From assembly GCA_019054805.1 (NCBI GenBank), contig JAHQIY010000013.1, positions 682,001 through 746,000 of the forward strand: 64,000 nucleotides of DNA, written 5' to 3'. Numbering within the stretch: position 1 is the stretch's first letter; every line of letters starts with the position of its first letter. The stretch comes from Brachionus manjavacas (taxonomy: Eukaryota > Rotifera > Eurotatoria > Ploima > Brachionidae). This document shows positions 23,601-36,300 of this stretch, piece by piece. Both the position numbers and the translations under genes were made by a program. The notes beneath the pieces are model-generated. The model worked only from the letters and a program-made list of their open reading frames with translations, had not been told where the DNA came from and made no database searches.

Positions 23601-25547
23601 TATTCTCTTTCGAATTTTAAAAATGAATTATGCAATTACATTTAACTAAATCTATGAGTAGAATTAAATTGCGCAATAAAAAATTTGAAATTAAAAAAAA
23701 ATACTAATTAAGAGAGATCAGTTTTTTGTTGTTCCCCAAACCATGACTAACATTAAAGTGTGATCTCATTTAGGACAAGAACCAATTATTTAGAAAAAAA
23801 AAAGCGAAAAAAAAAAAGAGACTAAAAAAATTACTTCTTCAAGCTCGCTTATGTATTTACTTTTGGTGTAATTGTTGTCGTTGATTTTGTCCATGTAATA
23901 CGCTTGCATTTGAGTGACCATTTGTTTTAAGCGTTCTGCACTCTCTTTGTGCAGCACATTCAATTGAATTTCATTGAGAATAAACTCGAGCATGTTCATC
24001 TCGATGGTGTTTGAATTTGTGGATGACAAATAGTTTGAATGATGATGATGATGATGATGATGATTTAGTGGGCCAAAGCTTTGCTTGCTTAAACACTTGA
24101 GCATATTGTGGTAGGCCGTGGAGTTTGCTGATGTTGTTGTTTGATTGAGCTTTGATTTTGAGCTTTTGGTGGTAGAAGGAGGAGTGGAGAGCAACGAACT
24201 GTTGGGCTGAATGACTAAATTGGGCTGATTTGGGACCAAGAGACCGGATTCGGTCGTTTTGGCGAGCAAATCGTTGAGCAGCTTGTGTTCTGTGGTTTTC
24301 TTGAAGTGGTTGTTCAAGTCGGTGAGAGACCGAGGCGACAGACTCTTGTAAACTTTGTGCTCGGCATTGGAAAACTTTTGCTTGAACATTTCGAATTCGT
24401 CCTGGACAATGAGCAGCTTTTCTTTGTCCTTGACCAGCTGGTCGAGTTCGTTGGCGCTGTTCGCAGCAATATTGTCCATGTTGCTGATTTTGACGTCAGC
24501 AAGAACACTCTTTTGGTGTTGGGCGGCAGGGAGCGGCGAGGCTAGCTTAAGATAGAGGCGCCAGTTGGTCGAGTCGAATCCCCAGTGGCGCGTGCACGTC
24601 TCGTTTTTGTGCGAGTGGCAAACGAAATTTTTGGGCGAGTAGAGCTTGCGACACGCGTCGCATTCAATGCAGGCCGAGTCGTGTCGTGTGTACATGTTGA
24701 GATGAAGGTGGCCGTGTGTCTTGCCAAAGCATTCGTGAAAGACCTTGAGAGTGGTGGGAGCGTGGGAAGCGGGTGACGAGGACGTAGAGCTTGGCGGAGT
24801 GTCGAGCGCCGCTTTTTCAGACAGGCTCGAGTCCATTAGGTAGGCGCACAGCCGCTCCGAATTGGTTTGGGTGAGGAGGCCGCAGTTGGGCGCGCCGGCC
24901 GGCAGCAGCTGGTTTCGCTTCAGTATGTCGATTTGTTTGGCCGTCGATTCCAAACAAGCTATGGACAATTTTTGACACGCCTGGTTTATCTCCTGCACAG
25001 AGAACTCCTTCAGTATGGTGTTCAGGATGTCGTGGAGACAGAGGCGCTTTTCGCCGCCGACCATGAAGCACGATATGCGTTCGCCGTGAAGCAGCGTGTC
25101 CATCAGTTGACTTGTGTCCTGGTCGGCCTGGATGCACTTGAGAAACTTGAGGCTACATTTGGCACTTTTTCTCCTAGCCTTGTTGTCCTTTTTGTCGACG
25201 AGCGTTTCGCTTTCGCCTAGCGATTTTTTCTCGCTCTGGTGCGCCTGAGCCGCGGCTGCGATCGCCACATCCGCAATAATGGACAAATTGCTTGTCTCGG
25301 CGCCGCCAGCGTCCTTACTCTGGACGTTTAGATCGAGCTCGCTTGGCCCGCTCAAAGAGTTGCGCGACGACAGCTGATAGATTTTGAGGAATTTTTTGAG
25401 CCTAGGCTGCATGCTGTCGTACTTGGCGTCCTCGGCCTGGCTGTGTTTGGCTCGTTTGGCCAGAGAGTCTTGAGCGCACGAGCCTCGCTTCGCAAAGGCC
25501 ATCTCTGGCTCGCACGTTCCTTCGTTTTTCACGGCTTCATTGATCAT
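20662..25547 (-). CDS. SKI: SKI/SNO family transcriptional corepressor
   Basis: Two exons, 25547-23835 and 21186-20662, joined in phase 0 by GT/AG at 23834 and 21187, give about 745 aa. Family role: binds SMADs and represses TGF-beta target genes in the nucleus. Seen: a Ski/Sno domain at residues about 150-240 (ISCFMVGGEKRLCLHDILN, then APNCGLLTQTNSERLC). A SMAD4-binding SAND-like zinc region follows at about 270-335 (FHECFGKTHGHLHLNMY, CIECDACRKLYSPKNFVCHS, RHWGFDSTNWRLYLKLA). Also present are a His run, Ser/Thr linkers, and a coiled coil crossing the splice (SELEE to HKMNLQNEIEQLKCQLRLYQL). The upstream frame to 25610 contains a likely acceptor (TTTTCAAG), so ATG at 25547 is preferred. Exon 1 is much GC-richer than its surroundings. 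SKI versus SnoN cannot be separated here. Confidence 0.9.
21187..23834 (-). other. SKI intron (2.65 kb)
   Basis: Unusually long against the 46-80 bp introns elsewhere. It contains the antisense LINE fragment at 21950-22240 and nothing else recognised. The word TTTGCAGAG repeats near 22920-22950. Confidence 0.7.
21950..22240 (+). mobile_element. LINE family A fragment inside the SKI intron
   Basis: The plus strand reads ...PTPLCNCYLVIQ, matching LINE family A's C-terminal PTPLCNCY, and ends with the 3' tail word TTCTGAAGGAGCTAATGC plus A-rich tract. It is antisense to SKI. Confidence 0.7.
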
Positions 25548-28500
25548 TTTCGACAGGGAAAGTGGACTCGATGCTTTACTTGAAAATAGACTCGCAATTA
25601 TTTGAATCACTTCTTTTCTCTCTCTCTCTCTTTTTTTTCTTTTTTTTCACAAAAAACGAGGATAGAACTATGCTAAAAGCCAATTCGAACCAAAACTTGT
25701 TGCTTCTTGTTCTTGTTGTTGTTTTGGTTGGCGATGAGTTATTGTGGCGTTGTTGTATGAGAGAATTTTAATCGTTTTTTAATAAAATTTGATATTTTGT
25801 TAAACTATTATTAACAGTGGCAGCTGATGGCCATTTGTGTAATTTTCTATTTTCTAAATTGGAGAAAAAAATCATTCTAGTCCTTTTTAGGTAGAGCTTA
25901 GCATAATTTTTTTAGTTCTCTTTGTTGAGATTGATCTCCGAAAATGCCACTCAGACAACAAAAGGAAAAAAATCAATATTTAAATTTTTCGACTTTGACG
26001 TCGTCGTTCGACAACAATTTGGTCTAGCCCTGCAGATCCAAGAGAGATCTGAGTCAATTTATACTCTATGAGCCAAAGGAGATCAGTTGTCTGGGTTACT
26101 TGGAGCAAAAAAAAAGAGTGAGATATTGCGCACTTGGAAATTGAAAATGTGCGCCATTTCATTTATGACTCTAGCGCTATGTTGAACTAAGTTAATAATT
26201 TTACTAGACTTGAGGAATTTCGATCGCGTTTAAGATGAATAAACAAAAAAAAAGACTGATCAAATTGAGAAGCTGTGCAGTGCACCCTCGGGGCGCCATT
26301 TTATTCTCTAGTCTACATATTATGCCTGGCATATAAATTATGCTATTAATTATTGATACTCTGGGCGAGGAGCGCGAAGGGGGGGGGGGAGGTGTTTGAG
26401 AATGTACAGTTATGTTCGACAAGTCAAGTTGGGTAGACTGGATTTTAGAGAAATGATTTCAATTGTCGAAAAAGGGATTCGAAGACGAGCTAGAGTCGAG
26501 CCATATCGACTCGACATGAAATTATAATATTTTTTTCCATACTAAAGATCAACACTTAGATGATCATTTTCAGACGTATGCTAATAAGTATCATTTAATA
26601 AACATAATTTATTTGTGAGTTGCGTCGACGTCGACGACAACACATCTTTTTGTCGACCACGATCAAGTCACAAACGAAAGGTCAACCTCTTTGGTTTCTT
26701 ACCGAACTCGAATACCTTCTTCTTCTTTTTTCATAGTTGCATTTTCGTCCTTGATAATTATGCTAATTTATGCCAATTTGCTCAATGCACTATCCCTTTG
26801 CTCCAGTTGCCTAACAAAATTACACAACAACAAAACTAAACAAATTCGTCATTTCGACTAGCTTTGTTCTTATCTAAAATTTACTTGATAATATTTTGCT
26901 CGATCATTCCGTCTTTTCTAGAAAAGATATTTAGCAATAGAGAAAAAATAATATCAGTCATAATATTAGATATGAAAATGAGGCGTAGTGGAAAAAGACT
27001 ATTCAAATTTGGAGGAAAAAAATAGAAAAAAAATAAAGACGTCTTTAGCTAGAAAAACGAAACGTTTGCTACCAACGAGCATTATGCAACTTAAAGTGTG
27101 TATATAAAAAGATATTGAGCACATGTTGAAGAGAAATAAAATCTACGCTTGATCAATATGTCGAGCAATGAAACATAAAAGAGTCCATGCAGCATATTTT
27201 AGTATAAATCAAGCACAACTAATCTTGTTTATTCGACAGCTTCGCTATGCATCAAAAATATATGACGAATTTAAAAATGGCAAACAGCTCTTGTCTTCAT
27301 AATTAACAGGAGAATGAAATTGTGTCTTCCGCATGTGATCGAAAAATCGATTTATCCAAATCTTTTTTCTATCTAGAACAAAAGCTTGATTTTAACTAAC
27401 AAAACCCTGAATTGCCGTGTGGTTGTTTTAGTATCCACTTTTTTCTCGAAAAAAAAACCCCAAAAAAAAAACAGAAAAAAATTGTTTGTTTTGTAGTCAA
27501 GTCATTTGTGCACGTAACTAAAACACTGTCAAATTCTGGATTATTATGAACGGACTTGAAAAATAAAATCTTGACACTGTGATTAGCAAAAAAATTCGAC
27601 ACTTGGAGGATTTGACAAAATAAAAGCTAATATTACGCAATTTTTAGTTTTTTTTTTTTTAGTTTTTTTTTACTACTAATGTTGAATCATAATGAATTTA
27701 ACTTTGGACCAAATTTACAACACAACAACAAAAAAGCTACATAAGTATGTTTGCTTAGCATAGTTTTTTTGTTTTTTGAGTTTAGATATTTCGCTAATAT
27801 TATATTTGATCATAAAATAGAAATTGGATGCATATTTCTAGAGTCATAACAATATTTCAAGTTTTGTTCTTGGTGGTGCAATTGTAATAATAGTAGTAGT
27901 CATAGTTATTGTCTATGAAAAATGCATATTTGAATTATGAATGAACCCGGAGAGCAACACAAGAGTAAAACGCATTAAGTTTCAAAGCAATTATTGGATT
28001 TGAATGAAATTCTAGTCGAGACTCGTTTTCGCATAATATTATTCTTGATTGTGTAATCTAGCTTAATTAATTTGCCTAGAGATATTCATGGCCGCAACGC
28101 GGCCTACCCCCAAAGTTCTTTTTCTCCAAAAATAAACTCAACAATTCTAAGCTTCAAAATAAACTAGTTGTACGAGTTTCCCCCTGGCTCAATGAATTCT
28201 AGAACAATTCTGACTTGCAAAAACATCGGTTTTTAATCAAAATTACGTAATTCTGTTTGTTAAATACAAAACTTTATGCCTAATATTAATTACCATTCGT
28301 CTCCTCCTCTCCTCTCTTTTCATTCTTTTTTTTACTTGTTGAATTCAATTTTTTCTCTTAACAAGTGACCACTTTATTCAATTAACATAAAATATTAAAT
28401 TGATTTCACTCTCAATTTGCTAGAAAAAAACAAAAACAAAAAAGAGTCATGCACTGGAAATGAATGTTTTAAATTCTTGAAAATATCAATATTAATTAAA

Positions 28501-28955
28501 ATTTTTATGATTATTTAGATAAAAAATTCTATCTCAAAAACAAAATTAAAAATAAAATTTGAAAAATTTAACCATTGAATTAGCCACAACAACAACAAAA
28601 CACTTCTGTGATTTATTTACAACTAAAACTAACGGCGCGTTTCTAATAGTCTAAATAACTATGAAAATGTTGTACTTTCTAAAAGCAAACACTTGCATGT
28701 ACATCTAATCTGTGTAGCAGACTGGTTTGTGTGTAAGTCATTTCATTTATTTTCGCAGAGAACAAGACACATGTTTTAAAAAAAGAAAGATCGGGTTCGC
28801 CCAGCTAATAATTGCGGTGTAGAAGATCAGCTCGATGAAAATAATCTCTGTGTCAGATGGGCAATGTCGCTCAAAAAAGTATTGAGAAAAGAGATGAGTG
28901 TCTTGCCTATTGTCCTGTTGGATGGCATGGGACATCTAATTTTTGAAGCTTTAAA
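25548..28955. other. SKI upstream region, less AT-rich
   Basis: No gene recognised. It is compositionally more complex than other intergenic DNA and includes GGGGCGCCATTTTATT near 26297, a G11 run near 26385, GTCGACGTCGACGAC near 26625 and GGCCGCAACGCGGCC near 28092. It probably holds the 5' untranslated region and control elements of SKI, by position only. Confidence 0.45.
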
Positions 28956-28959
28956 ATTA

Positions 28960-29095
28960 AGACAGAATCATTAAGACTTCTCTATACATCACTTGTGAGA
29001 CCTCATCTGAAGAATGCAGTAGGAGCCTCAAGTCCGTAATTAAAAACAGACATTAAATCCTTGAAAAAGTACAAAGAAGAGCTCATTAAGATACA
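28960..29095 (+). pseudogene. CR1-like LINE C-terminal scrap
   Basis: Reads LLYTSLVRPHLKNAVGASSP, then DIKSLKKYKEELI. This corresponds to 'SLVRPHLEYA...SP..K.DI..LE.VQRRAT' of the CR1-like LINEs at 55003 and 5499. Short and with stops. Confidence 0.65.
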
Positions 29096-29099
29096 GTTT

Positions 29100-30500
29100 A
29101 TTATAAGTCCTCGAATTGCTGGCTAAAATCATGGAACTGCTTATGAGTCAATGTTATCAATGTGCAAACAATAAACAGCTTGAAAGCATGGGGACTAGAA
29201 ATAAAAATGGCGTCGAAAGACGCAAGCAGAGAGCATAAAAAGACTCTGTTCAATGTAATCCTTTCAAAATCTAGTCTGCGTTCTTCTACAAGGAGTTTGG
29301 CTTTTAATATCAAAAAAGTACACTTCTACTACTACAAAAAAAATAATTTTTTATCTTCATAAAATAAATCATGTGTTTGCTCATTTGCTCATTCAAGATC
29401 TATCGGTGATTTATCTGAAGATCGATCGAAAAGCTAGAGTTTTTTTTTTATTAGCTAATTTTTTTTATTTATCAATATTTTCAATTTGCGCTCTGATCCC
29501 TATGAAAATGATTCCAAAATTTCATTTGTACATATCTAGTGTATCGGGATAGCTGAGCATTTAGAAAAATAAAAAGAAAATATTGAAATTTTTTTCTATT
29601 TAATTTATGATTTACTTCGATTATGATTTTTAAAATTGAATAATCACAGGTGTCTCATTATGAAATGGAGATTTTTTGATTTTTAATTTGAATTTCTTTC
29701 AACAAAAATGGAACACATGCTCCCAAATTTGAAATAAAAAAAAAGATTGATAGTGCTAAATTACTCTTGGCTTTATTTAAGCATATTCAAAGTGTACAAA
29801 GATTTGAAAAATGCGGTTCAAAGTTCAAGGACCAGCTGCTCAAATTCAAAATTTCCAAATAGCTGATAAATCATTTGGTCTTTTTTTTCTCTTTTTTTCA
29901 AGTTTTTAATTAAGCAGGAATTTGCGTAAAACTTTAAAAAACAACATCAGGTTCTAATTTGCCAACAACCAAATTCATTCAAAACTTTCAAATTGTAGCA
30001 TTGTGTTGTGTTTTTTTGGCTTTGATCAAGATATGGAGTTAATTTAGGAGCCCTTAGTGGTTTCCGTTTGTGTGAATACAAGTTTAAATTAAGATATTAA
30101 ATTGAAGTCACATTCTTGTTGAGTCTATTATGCAGCGAATGATTAATCGATTCATTCAAATAGTAACAGTTGTTCTTTTTTCTCAATTCACTTCAAATTC
30201 TAAATTTAATTAATGGAAATATTTTCTAAAAGCTGACACTTTTCACTACTAACTAAACTGAGTTTATGTTTTAGGAAATTTAATTTCTATTAGAGTGTTT
30301 GCTCGTTTAGCTGCAAAAGTATAACATTAGCCTCCAAAATTCAAAAAGTTAAATTCTTGCCTGCCATCACTCATTTTAACTCATCTATTTTCTAATTTTC
30401 TTCCATCATATTCTATTAAATTTTTACCCTTGTTCCTTTATCTCTAGTTTTTCTTACTCAGTACAAACAGATAAACAAATAATAAAATAGAATAAAAAAA
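29100..30500. other. Intergenic, AT-rich
   Basis: No gene or repeat recognised. A splice acceptor-like TTTTAG-type site precedes the next gene near 30505. Confidence 0.4.
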
Positions 30501-30538
30501 ATTTAGAATTAGTTCAATTGACAAAAAAATTAAAAAAA

Positions 30539-32023
30539 ATGATTGACAAAGATGTGATGCGAAAATTGGATTTGTTCAATTCAAAGTATAAATGTATAAT
30601 TTGTCGCAAGCGTCTGCGATACAAGGCTGACGAAATAATCCACTCTCGAATTATTCACAATCCCACAAACCCTACCAATATTTGTCCATACTGTCGCAAA
30701 ATATTCAAATCGTCCCACAAGCTGAGAATTCATTTGATGAAAATTCATTTAAATGAAAAACCTTATGAATGCCGTTTGTGCGGCAAAAAGTTTTGTCAAT
30801 TTTTTCACTTAAAAAAGCACTGTAAGAAGCATGTGAGGACAAAGATGCCTTTTTACAGCATGATAGACTACGCAAATTCAACAATCGAGTCTTCAACAAG
30901 CCACAATTGTAAAAAAAAACAAAATTTTGTCGAGTTTTTTATTCTAGTGGGGTACAGAGCAAGAAAATGCAAAGAGTGTTGCAGCAATTTGATCTCTGAC
31001 TCTGAGTACTTGATTCACATCTGGACTGAGCACATGAAGAGCAATTGTCTGATATGTTGGCAATGTCGGTGCACATTTTCCTCTGTTGAAAATTTAAAGC
31101 TTCATTTTGGTGAGCACTTGGAGGAAAAAAACTTCAAATGTTCACTGTGCAGCAGCAAAGACAAATGCACTTTTTTTAGTACAATAGAAAAAGCAAAAGA
31201 TCATTACATAAAACTTCATCTTCAACCCAAATTGAACGCTCTATTTAAACTAGTTTGCTGCATTTGTGACCAATTCATTAATGAATCAAACATTCATCTT
31301 CATTACAAACAGTGTAGTCTTGAACCAAAGCCACATTTTTATTGTTCAGAGTGTAGTTTTACTTTTGAAGAGCGACACTTGTATGAACTTCACAAAATTC
31401 AGCATAGATTTTTGAAGGAACACATGCTACCATCTAATAAAAGTTATCTAATTGACTCAATAATCAGTCCCAAGATCACTTATGGAAATAGAAGCGTTAA
31501 CAGCTTGAAAATTGATGACATTGCTCTTAAAATTTTATCAATGAAGCAGAGAAAAATAGACTTTGAAAGAGAAGAGACTTTGGTACAATATTCGCCATTT
31601 TTAATCCACCCTAATGAGCAAAACTCCGTGTACTACACAAATAAATTGTCACCTTCGAGATTGAATTTTCCAATTGAGCTTACCAAATGTTTAGATGATC
31701 AGCTACTTAAAAAAGAAAATCTGATGAAACTCTCATTTTGTTATCTAAATCAGACCAACTCAATAAACCAATGTAATTTCTGTGGCTTTTCGTTCAAGAC
31801 TATTTTCGAGTTGAATTCTCACAAAAATTCGCATTTGACAACAAATGTCAAACGGCCTGTTCGTTGCCATTTATGCTTGGTGACGTTTTCAAAGGTCGAT
31901 CAACTCAAACGTCATATGATTGTGCACCAAGTCAAAGAACAAGATTCTGTTTGTCAAATTTGTTTTTCTTCCTTTTCTAGAAAACAAGATCTTGATCGGC
32001 ATTTACTGTTTCATTCCAAATAA
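30539..32023 (+). CDS. C2H2 multi-zinc-finger protein, 494 aa
   Basis: A single-exon frame. ATG at 30539 is the first methionine and upstream codons lack one. About ten or eleven Cys2-His2 fingers in two clusters imply a nucleic-acid-binding nuclear protein. Early fingers include YKCIICRKRL...HSRIIH, ICPYCRKIFKSSHKLRIHLM and YECRLCGKKFCQFFHLKKH, with one classical NEKPYEC linker. A middle group includes CWQCRCTFSSVENLKLHFGEH and YCSECSFTFEERHLYELHKI. A 90-residue finger-free spacer follows, and C-terminal fingers include CNFCGFSFKTIFELNSHKNSH, CHLCLVTFSKVDQLKRH and CQICFSSFSRKQDLDRHL. No KRAB, BTB or SCAN-like domain was seen, and no ortholog was recognised. Confidence 0.85.
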   Translation: MIDKDVMRKLDLFNSKYKCIICRKRLRYKADEIIHSRIIHNPTNPTNICPYCRKIFKSSHKLRIHLMKIHLNEKPYECRLCGKKFCQFFHLKKHCKKHVRTKMPFYSMIDYANSTIESSTSHNCKKKQNFVEFFILVGYRARKCKECCSNLISDSEYLIHIWTEHMKSNCLICWQCRCTFSSVENLKLHFGEHLEEKNFKCSLCSSKDKCTFFSTIEKAKDHYIKLHLQPKLNALFKLVCCICDQFINESNIHLHYKQCSLEPKPHFYCSECSFTFEERHLYELHKIQHRFLKEHMLPSNKSYLIDSIISPKITYGNRSVNSLKIDDIALKILSMKQRKIDFEREETLVQYSPFLIHPNEQNSVYYTNKLSPSRLNFPIELTKCLDDQLLKKENLMKLSFCYLNQTNSINQCNFCGFSFKTIFELNSHKNSHLTTNVKRPVRCHLCLVTFSKVDQLKRHMIVHQVKEQDSVCQICFSSFSRKQDLDRHLLFHSK

Positions 32024-32109
32024 AAACAATTTTAAACAATTAAAATAAAATTTTTTTTCCCAATACATTCTTGAATTTCCGACATTTAAATGTAATAAAA
32101 AGGCTCTGT

Positions 32110-32656
32110 AACGTTTCTTAGCAAGCTATTTTTCATTGCAAGACAAAATTCATCGCATCTCTAATATTTTCATTGCATCATTTTTTTTTTCATTGCATAT
32201 AATTTATCCATAGCAGATAATTTTTTCATTGCAAATAATTTTTTATGGTGGATTATTTTTTGATAGCATCAAAATTTCATTTACAAATTAATCAAAGTAA
32301 GAGCTGGAGAAATGTTTAATAGGCCGGCTGAACAAGTAAAAAAAGATTCACGTTTGCTAAGTTTGTGTAAATTGTTTAATAAAGAAGAATTGCGTCAATA
32401 TTTGAAGATTTAATTTTGAAGATTAGACATTAAATTAAATTTAATTATTTTATTTTTTATTCAATTAACAATAAAACATTTACTTTTTTTAAATCAACTT
32501 TATTTGCAATCAATTAATCCTGGTAAATTTTGTTTATTTATTTATTTTTTATTTTAACTTTGATATGAAATTTATCTTGCTATGAAAAAATTTACCTTGC
32601 TATGATTTTTCTTGCGATGAAACATGTTGCTATGATTTGTCTTGCTATAAAACGTT
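32110..32656. repeat. Foldback DNA element with repeated TTCATTGCA termini
   Basis: The ends are AACGTTTCTTAGCAAG (32110) and CTTGCTATAAAACGTT (to 32656), inverted with few mismatches. The left end has four TTCATTGCA-type words within 100 bp, and the right end has their reversed forms TGCTATGAAA/TGCTATGATT. No coding sequence. A nonautonomous element with subterminal repeats, superfamily unknown. Confidence 0.75.
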
Positions 32657-32744
32657 CTAATGTCAATAAAAAGTTTTGCAATTTAATGGTAATTTATTAA
32701 AAAAATTAGATATTTAGCAAAAATCAATTTGAGTATTAGATAAA

Positions 32745-33121
32745 TAGTTTGAGTAGTATTAGTAGTATTAGTTGTAGTTTTCAGCGACAAGTCTGAACCC
32801 TTGTAGAACAACACAATTTATATTTGGTTAGCTTGTAGAAGCATTTCTGCTTTTAACTGAGTTTTTTTATGGCTATTTAAGTCTTTCGACTATCGCTGTT
32901 CTAATTCCAGGTTCCATTTTTTAAATAAATGGTAACAACCATTTAGAGAAATGGTTTGGCGATGAACTCAAACCAGGTAGCAAGTAAAAGCACAGCATTG
33001 AAAGCACTTGCTAAAATCCATAATTTTTTTAACGTTACATTTATTTAACTTGACTAGGACTCGAACCCGGACTCTCAGTCGCAATGAGCTGTTGTTTTGC
33101 CCACTACACTACCACCTCTCT
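32745..33121 (-). mobile_element. tRNA-derived SINE
   Basis: On the minus strand, the head at 33121-33050 has an A box (TGGTAGTGTAGTGG, 33114-33101) and a perfect B box (GGTTCGAGTCC, 33068-33058) with a plausible anticodon arm (CTCA/TGAG around a 7-base loop). A 280-bp unrelated body follows, ending in a TAATACTACT array near 32745-32785. The tRNA head lacks a matched acceptor stem, so it is a SINE promoter head rather than a working tRNA gene. Confidence 0.75.
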
Positions 33122-33126
33122 ACCCA

Positions 33127-33398
33127 GTAGTTAAACCAAGTACCAAGAGTACCAAGTAGTTCAATTTTTAATTGCGTTGTAAATACTTCAAATGTAAAAT
33201 AAATGGGTCGAAATTTACTAAAAATAAAAACTATTTTTGATGAAGAAAACAGTCCATGAATCTCAAAAAAAGACAAGAAAAATTCCGACTTGGGAAATCA
33301 TCCAAACATGCAGAAATAATATAGGAAACGAATTTTCAAAATGTACCAAATATGATGCGGCCGAATATAATTTATCTTAAGAAATAATGTTGGACATA
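33127..33398. other. Spacer, possible extension of the duplicated MULE remnant
   Basis: Contains a short stretch that can be read MNLKKRQEKFRLGKSSKHAE but not further. It may be the unduplicated left part of the element in the tandem repeat. Confidence 0.4.
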
Positions 33399-36300
33399 GA
33401 ATATATTCAGGTATCACAAACTCGGCAAATATTCGATCTAATATACTCAATTGCTTTTCAAAAAGAAACTGAAAAAAATTATTGAGACTAATTCATCCAT
33501 CAAACAATTTTTTGATCATTTTTTTAAAGAATGGAAAAATTTGCATTCAAGGTAGTTTGAAGATACACAATAATCTTTTAATAGAACTAATAATGTACTA
33601 GAAACTACTAATAAAGTTATTAAGGACCTTTAGAAATAGATTACCTTTGAGCCAGATCCTACAGTTAACAATTGTTATTGTGTCTGGATGGTCGTTTGAT
33701 CGCGATACATCCAATATTAATTATAAATGTTTAGTTTAGAACAAACTATTTCCTTTAATTTGTGAACGATTTCCTATCAATCGGCTATTGAATCGAGAGA
33801 AACCAAAATCAAAGATAATTAGTTTTATATTCCATCAGAAGATTCCGATTTGGAAAATTCATGACTTTTGACCATTTTGTAAAGTCATTTAATAGAGAGT
33901 ATTGTCAAGATTGGAAAAAGGCTAATTGCATTTCTCCCTGTTTTCAAAAAGAGTATATTTTATTTTTCTACTGAAACAATTTTAGATATTTACTAAATTT
34001 TTTTCTTAATATACTGGGAGAAAACAAAAAATTTGCAAAATTAATATAACTTTAGTAAATATATAAATTTTCTAGTAAAAGAGTAGAAATTTTTTTTTTC
34101 ATAATTTTCACATTTTTACTAAAAGACCAGTAATTTTACAAATTTCAGGATTTTACAAATTTACTGTTACACATATATACAAGCATGTAGTTGGTATGGT
34201 TATTTGATTAAAAGAAGCCAATACTCCATTAAAAGCTAGGTAAATGAGTTCCCTTCGTAAAAAAAAAAGAAAGAGAGAAATAATTACATTATCAAATAAA
34301 AGCATTTATTAGAGAATATTTTTCTACTTATATATTATTTTTATATTCGCTAATAACTGTTGTGATATTCAATAATTATTTTCAAAATATCCATTAATAA
34401 TTTCTTTAATAATAATGCTGATAAAAAATAAATAACCAAATTTTTTTACCATCTAAAATTATAAATATAAATACCCATTTAATTATAGTCCAAAAAAATA
34501 TTGTTTGAGTCTTTTGGATCCTTTTTTAAGTCTACATAAATGAAAAAAATGAGAAACTATTAATGAGCCTCTTTATGATCTTAGAATTCTAACTGGACTT
34601 AATCCCACGAAAGAAACACTAGGGCTGTTAAAAAATAAATTTGAATGTCATGAAACTGAGCTTTGGAAAAAATGTTAGAAAGAGCCAGCCAAAAAGTAAA
34701 TCCGACACAACATATGAACTAAAATGACCATCTAATGCTTGGGCCTAAAAAAAAAAGAGAAGATATTTGAAACAACACTTTATAAAGCTTAATAATAAAG
34801 ATTAAAGATTAAAAAGATTAAAAAGCTGGAAGAAGATTTATACCAATCTTCTGGACCCATTTTGAAAATTTTAAAAATTAATCAAAACGGAAAAACTCAA
34901 TAATCTATTAATGAGTATTTTAATGATTAAAAATTAATAAATTTTTAGCCAAAAATAATTGACCAAAATCCTAACCAGTCTTTCCAGTGTTAAATGATTT
35001 ACCAAAAATTCAATTTTAAAAAGTAAAAGCCTGACAGGATTTATCATAAATAAATAAAATTATCTTTTAAGATTTCAAATCTTGATTCAACTATATTTAT
35101 AAACTTTATAGAATATATTCAGGTATCACAAACTCGGCAAATATTCGATCTAATATACTCAATTGCTTTTCAAAAAGAAACTGAAAAAAATTATTGAGAC
35201 TAATTCATCCATCAAACAATTTTTTGATCATTTTTTTAAAGAATGGAAAAATTTGCATTCAAGGTAGTTTGAAGATACACAATAATCTTTTAATAGAACT
35301 AATAATGTACTAGAAACTACTAATAAAGTTATTAAGGACCTTTAGAAATAGATTACCTTTGAGCCAGATCCTACAGTTAACAATTGTTATTGTGTCTGGA
35401 TGGTCGTTTGATCGCGATACATCCAATATTAATTATAAATGTTTAGTTTAGAACAAACTATTTCCTTTAATTTGTGAACGATTTCCTATCAATCGGCTAT
35501 TGAATCGAGAGAAACCAAAATCAAAGATAATTAGTTTTATATTCCATCAGAAGATTCCGATTTGGAAAATTCATGACTTTTGACCATTTTGTAAAGTCAT
35601 TTAATAGAGAGTATTGTCAAGATTGGAAAAAGGCTAATTGCATTTCTCCCTGTTTTCAAAAAGAGTATATTTTATTTTTCTACTGAAACAATTTTAGATA
35701 TTTACTAAATTTTTTTCTTAATATACTGGGAGAAAACAAAAAATTTGCAAAATTAATATAACTTTAGTAAATATATAAATTTTCTAGTAAAAGAGTAGAA
35801 ATTTTTTTTTTTTCATAATTTTCACATTTTTACTAAAAGACCAGTAATTTTACAAATTTCAGGATTTTACAAATTTACTGTTACACATATATACAAGCAT
35901 GTAGTTGGTATGGTTATTTGATTAAAAGAAGCCAATACTCCATTAAAAGCTAGGTAAATGAGTTCCCTTCGTAAAAAAAAAGAAAGAGAGAAATAATTAC
36001 ATTATCAAATAAAAGCATTTATTAGAGAATATTTTTCTACTTATATATTATTTTTATATTCGCTAATAACTGTTGTGATATTCAATAATTATTTTCAAAA
36101 TATCCATTAATAATTTCTTTAATAATAATGCTGATAAAAAATAAATAACCAAATTTTTTTTACCATCTAAAATTATAAATATAAATACCCATTTAATTAT
36201 AGTCCAAAAAAAAATATTGTTTGAGTCTTTTGGATCCTTTTTTAAGTCTACATAAATGAAAAAAATGAGAAACTATTAATGAGCCTCTTTATGATCTTAG

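Noticed and set aside
24040-24065. ATGATG microsatellite as a regulatory repeat
   Set aside because: It is the codon run for the His tract of SKI.
24285-25220. Open frames on both strands over SKI exon 1
   Set aside because: Shadows of the GC-rich SKI coding frame, which has unmistakable domains.
33050-33121. Functional tRNA gene
   Set aside because: A and B boxes are good, but the acceptor stem does not pair and an unrelated body with a repeat tail follows, so called a SINE.
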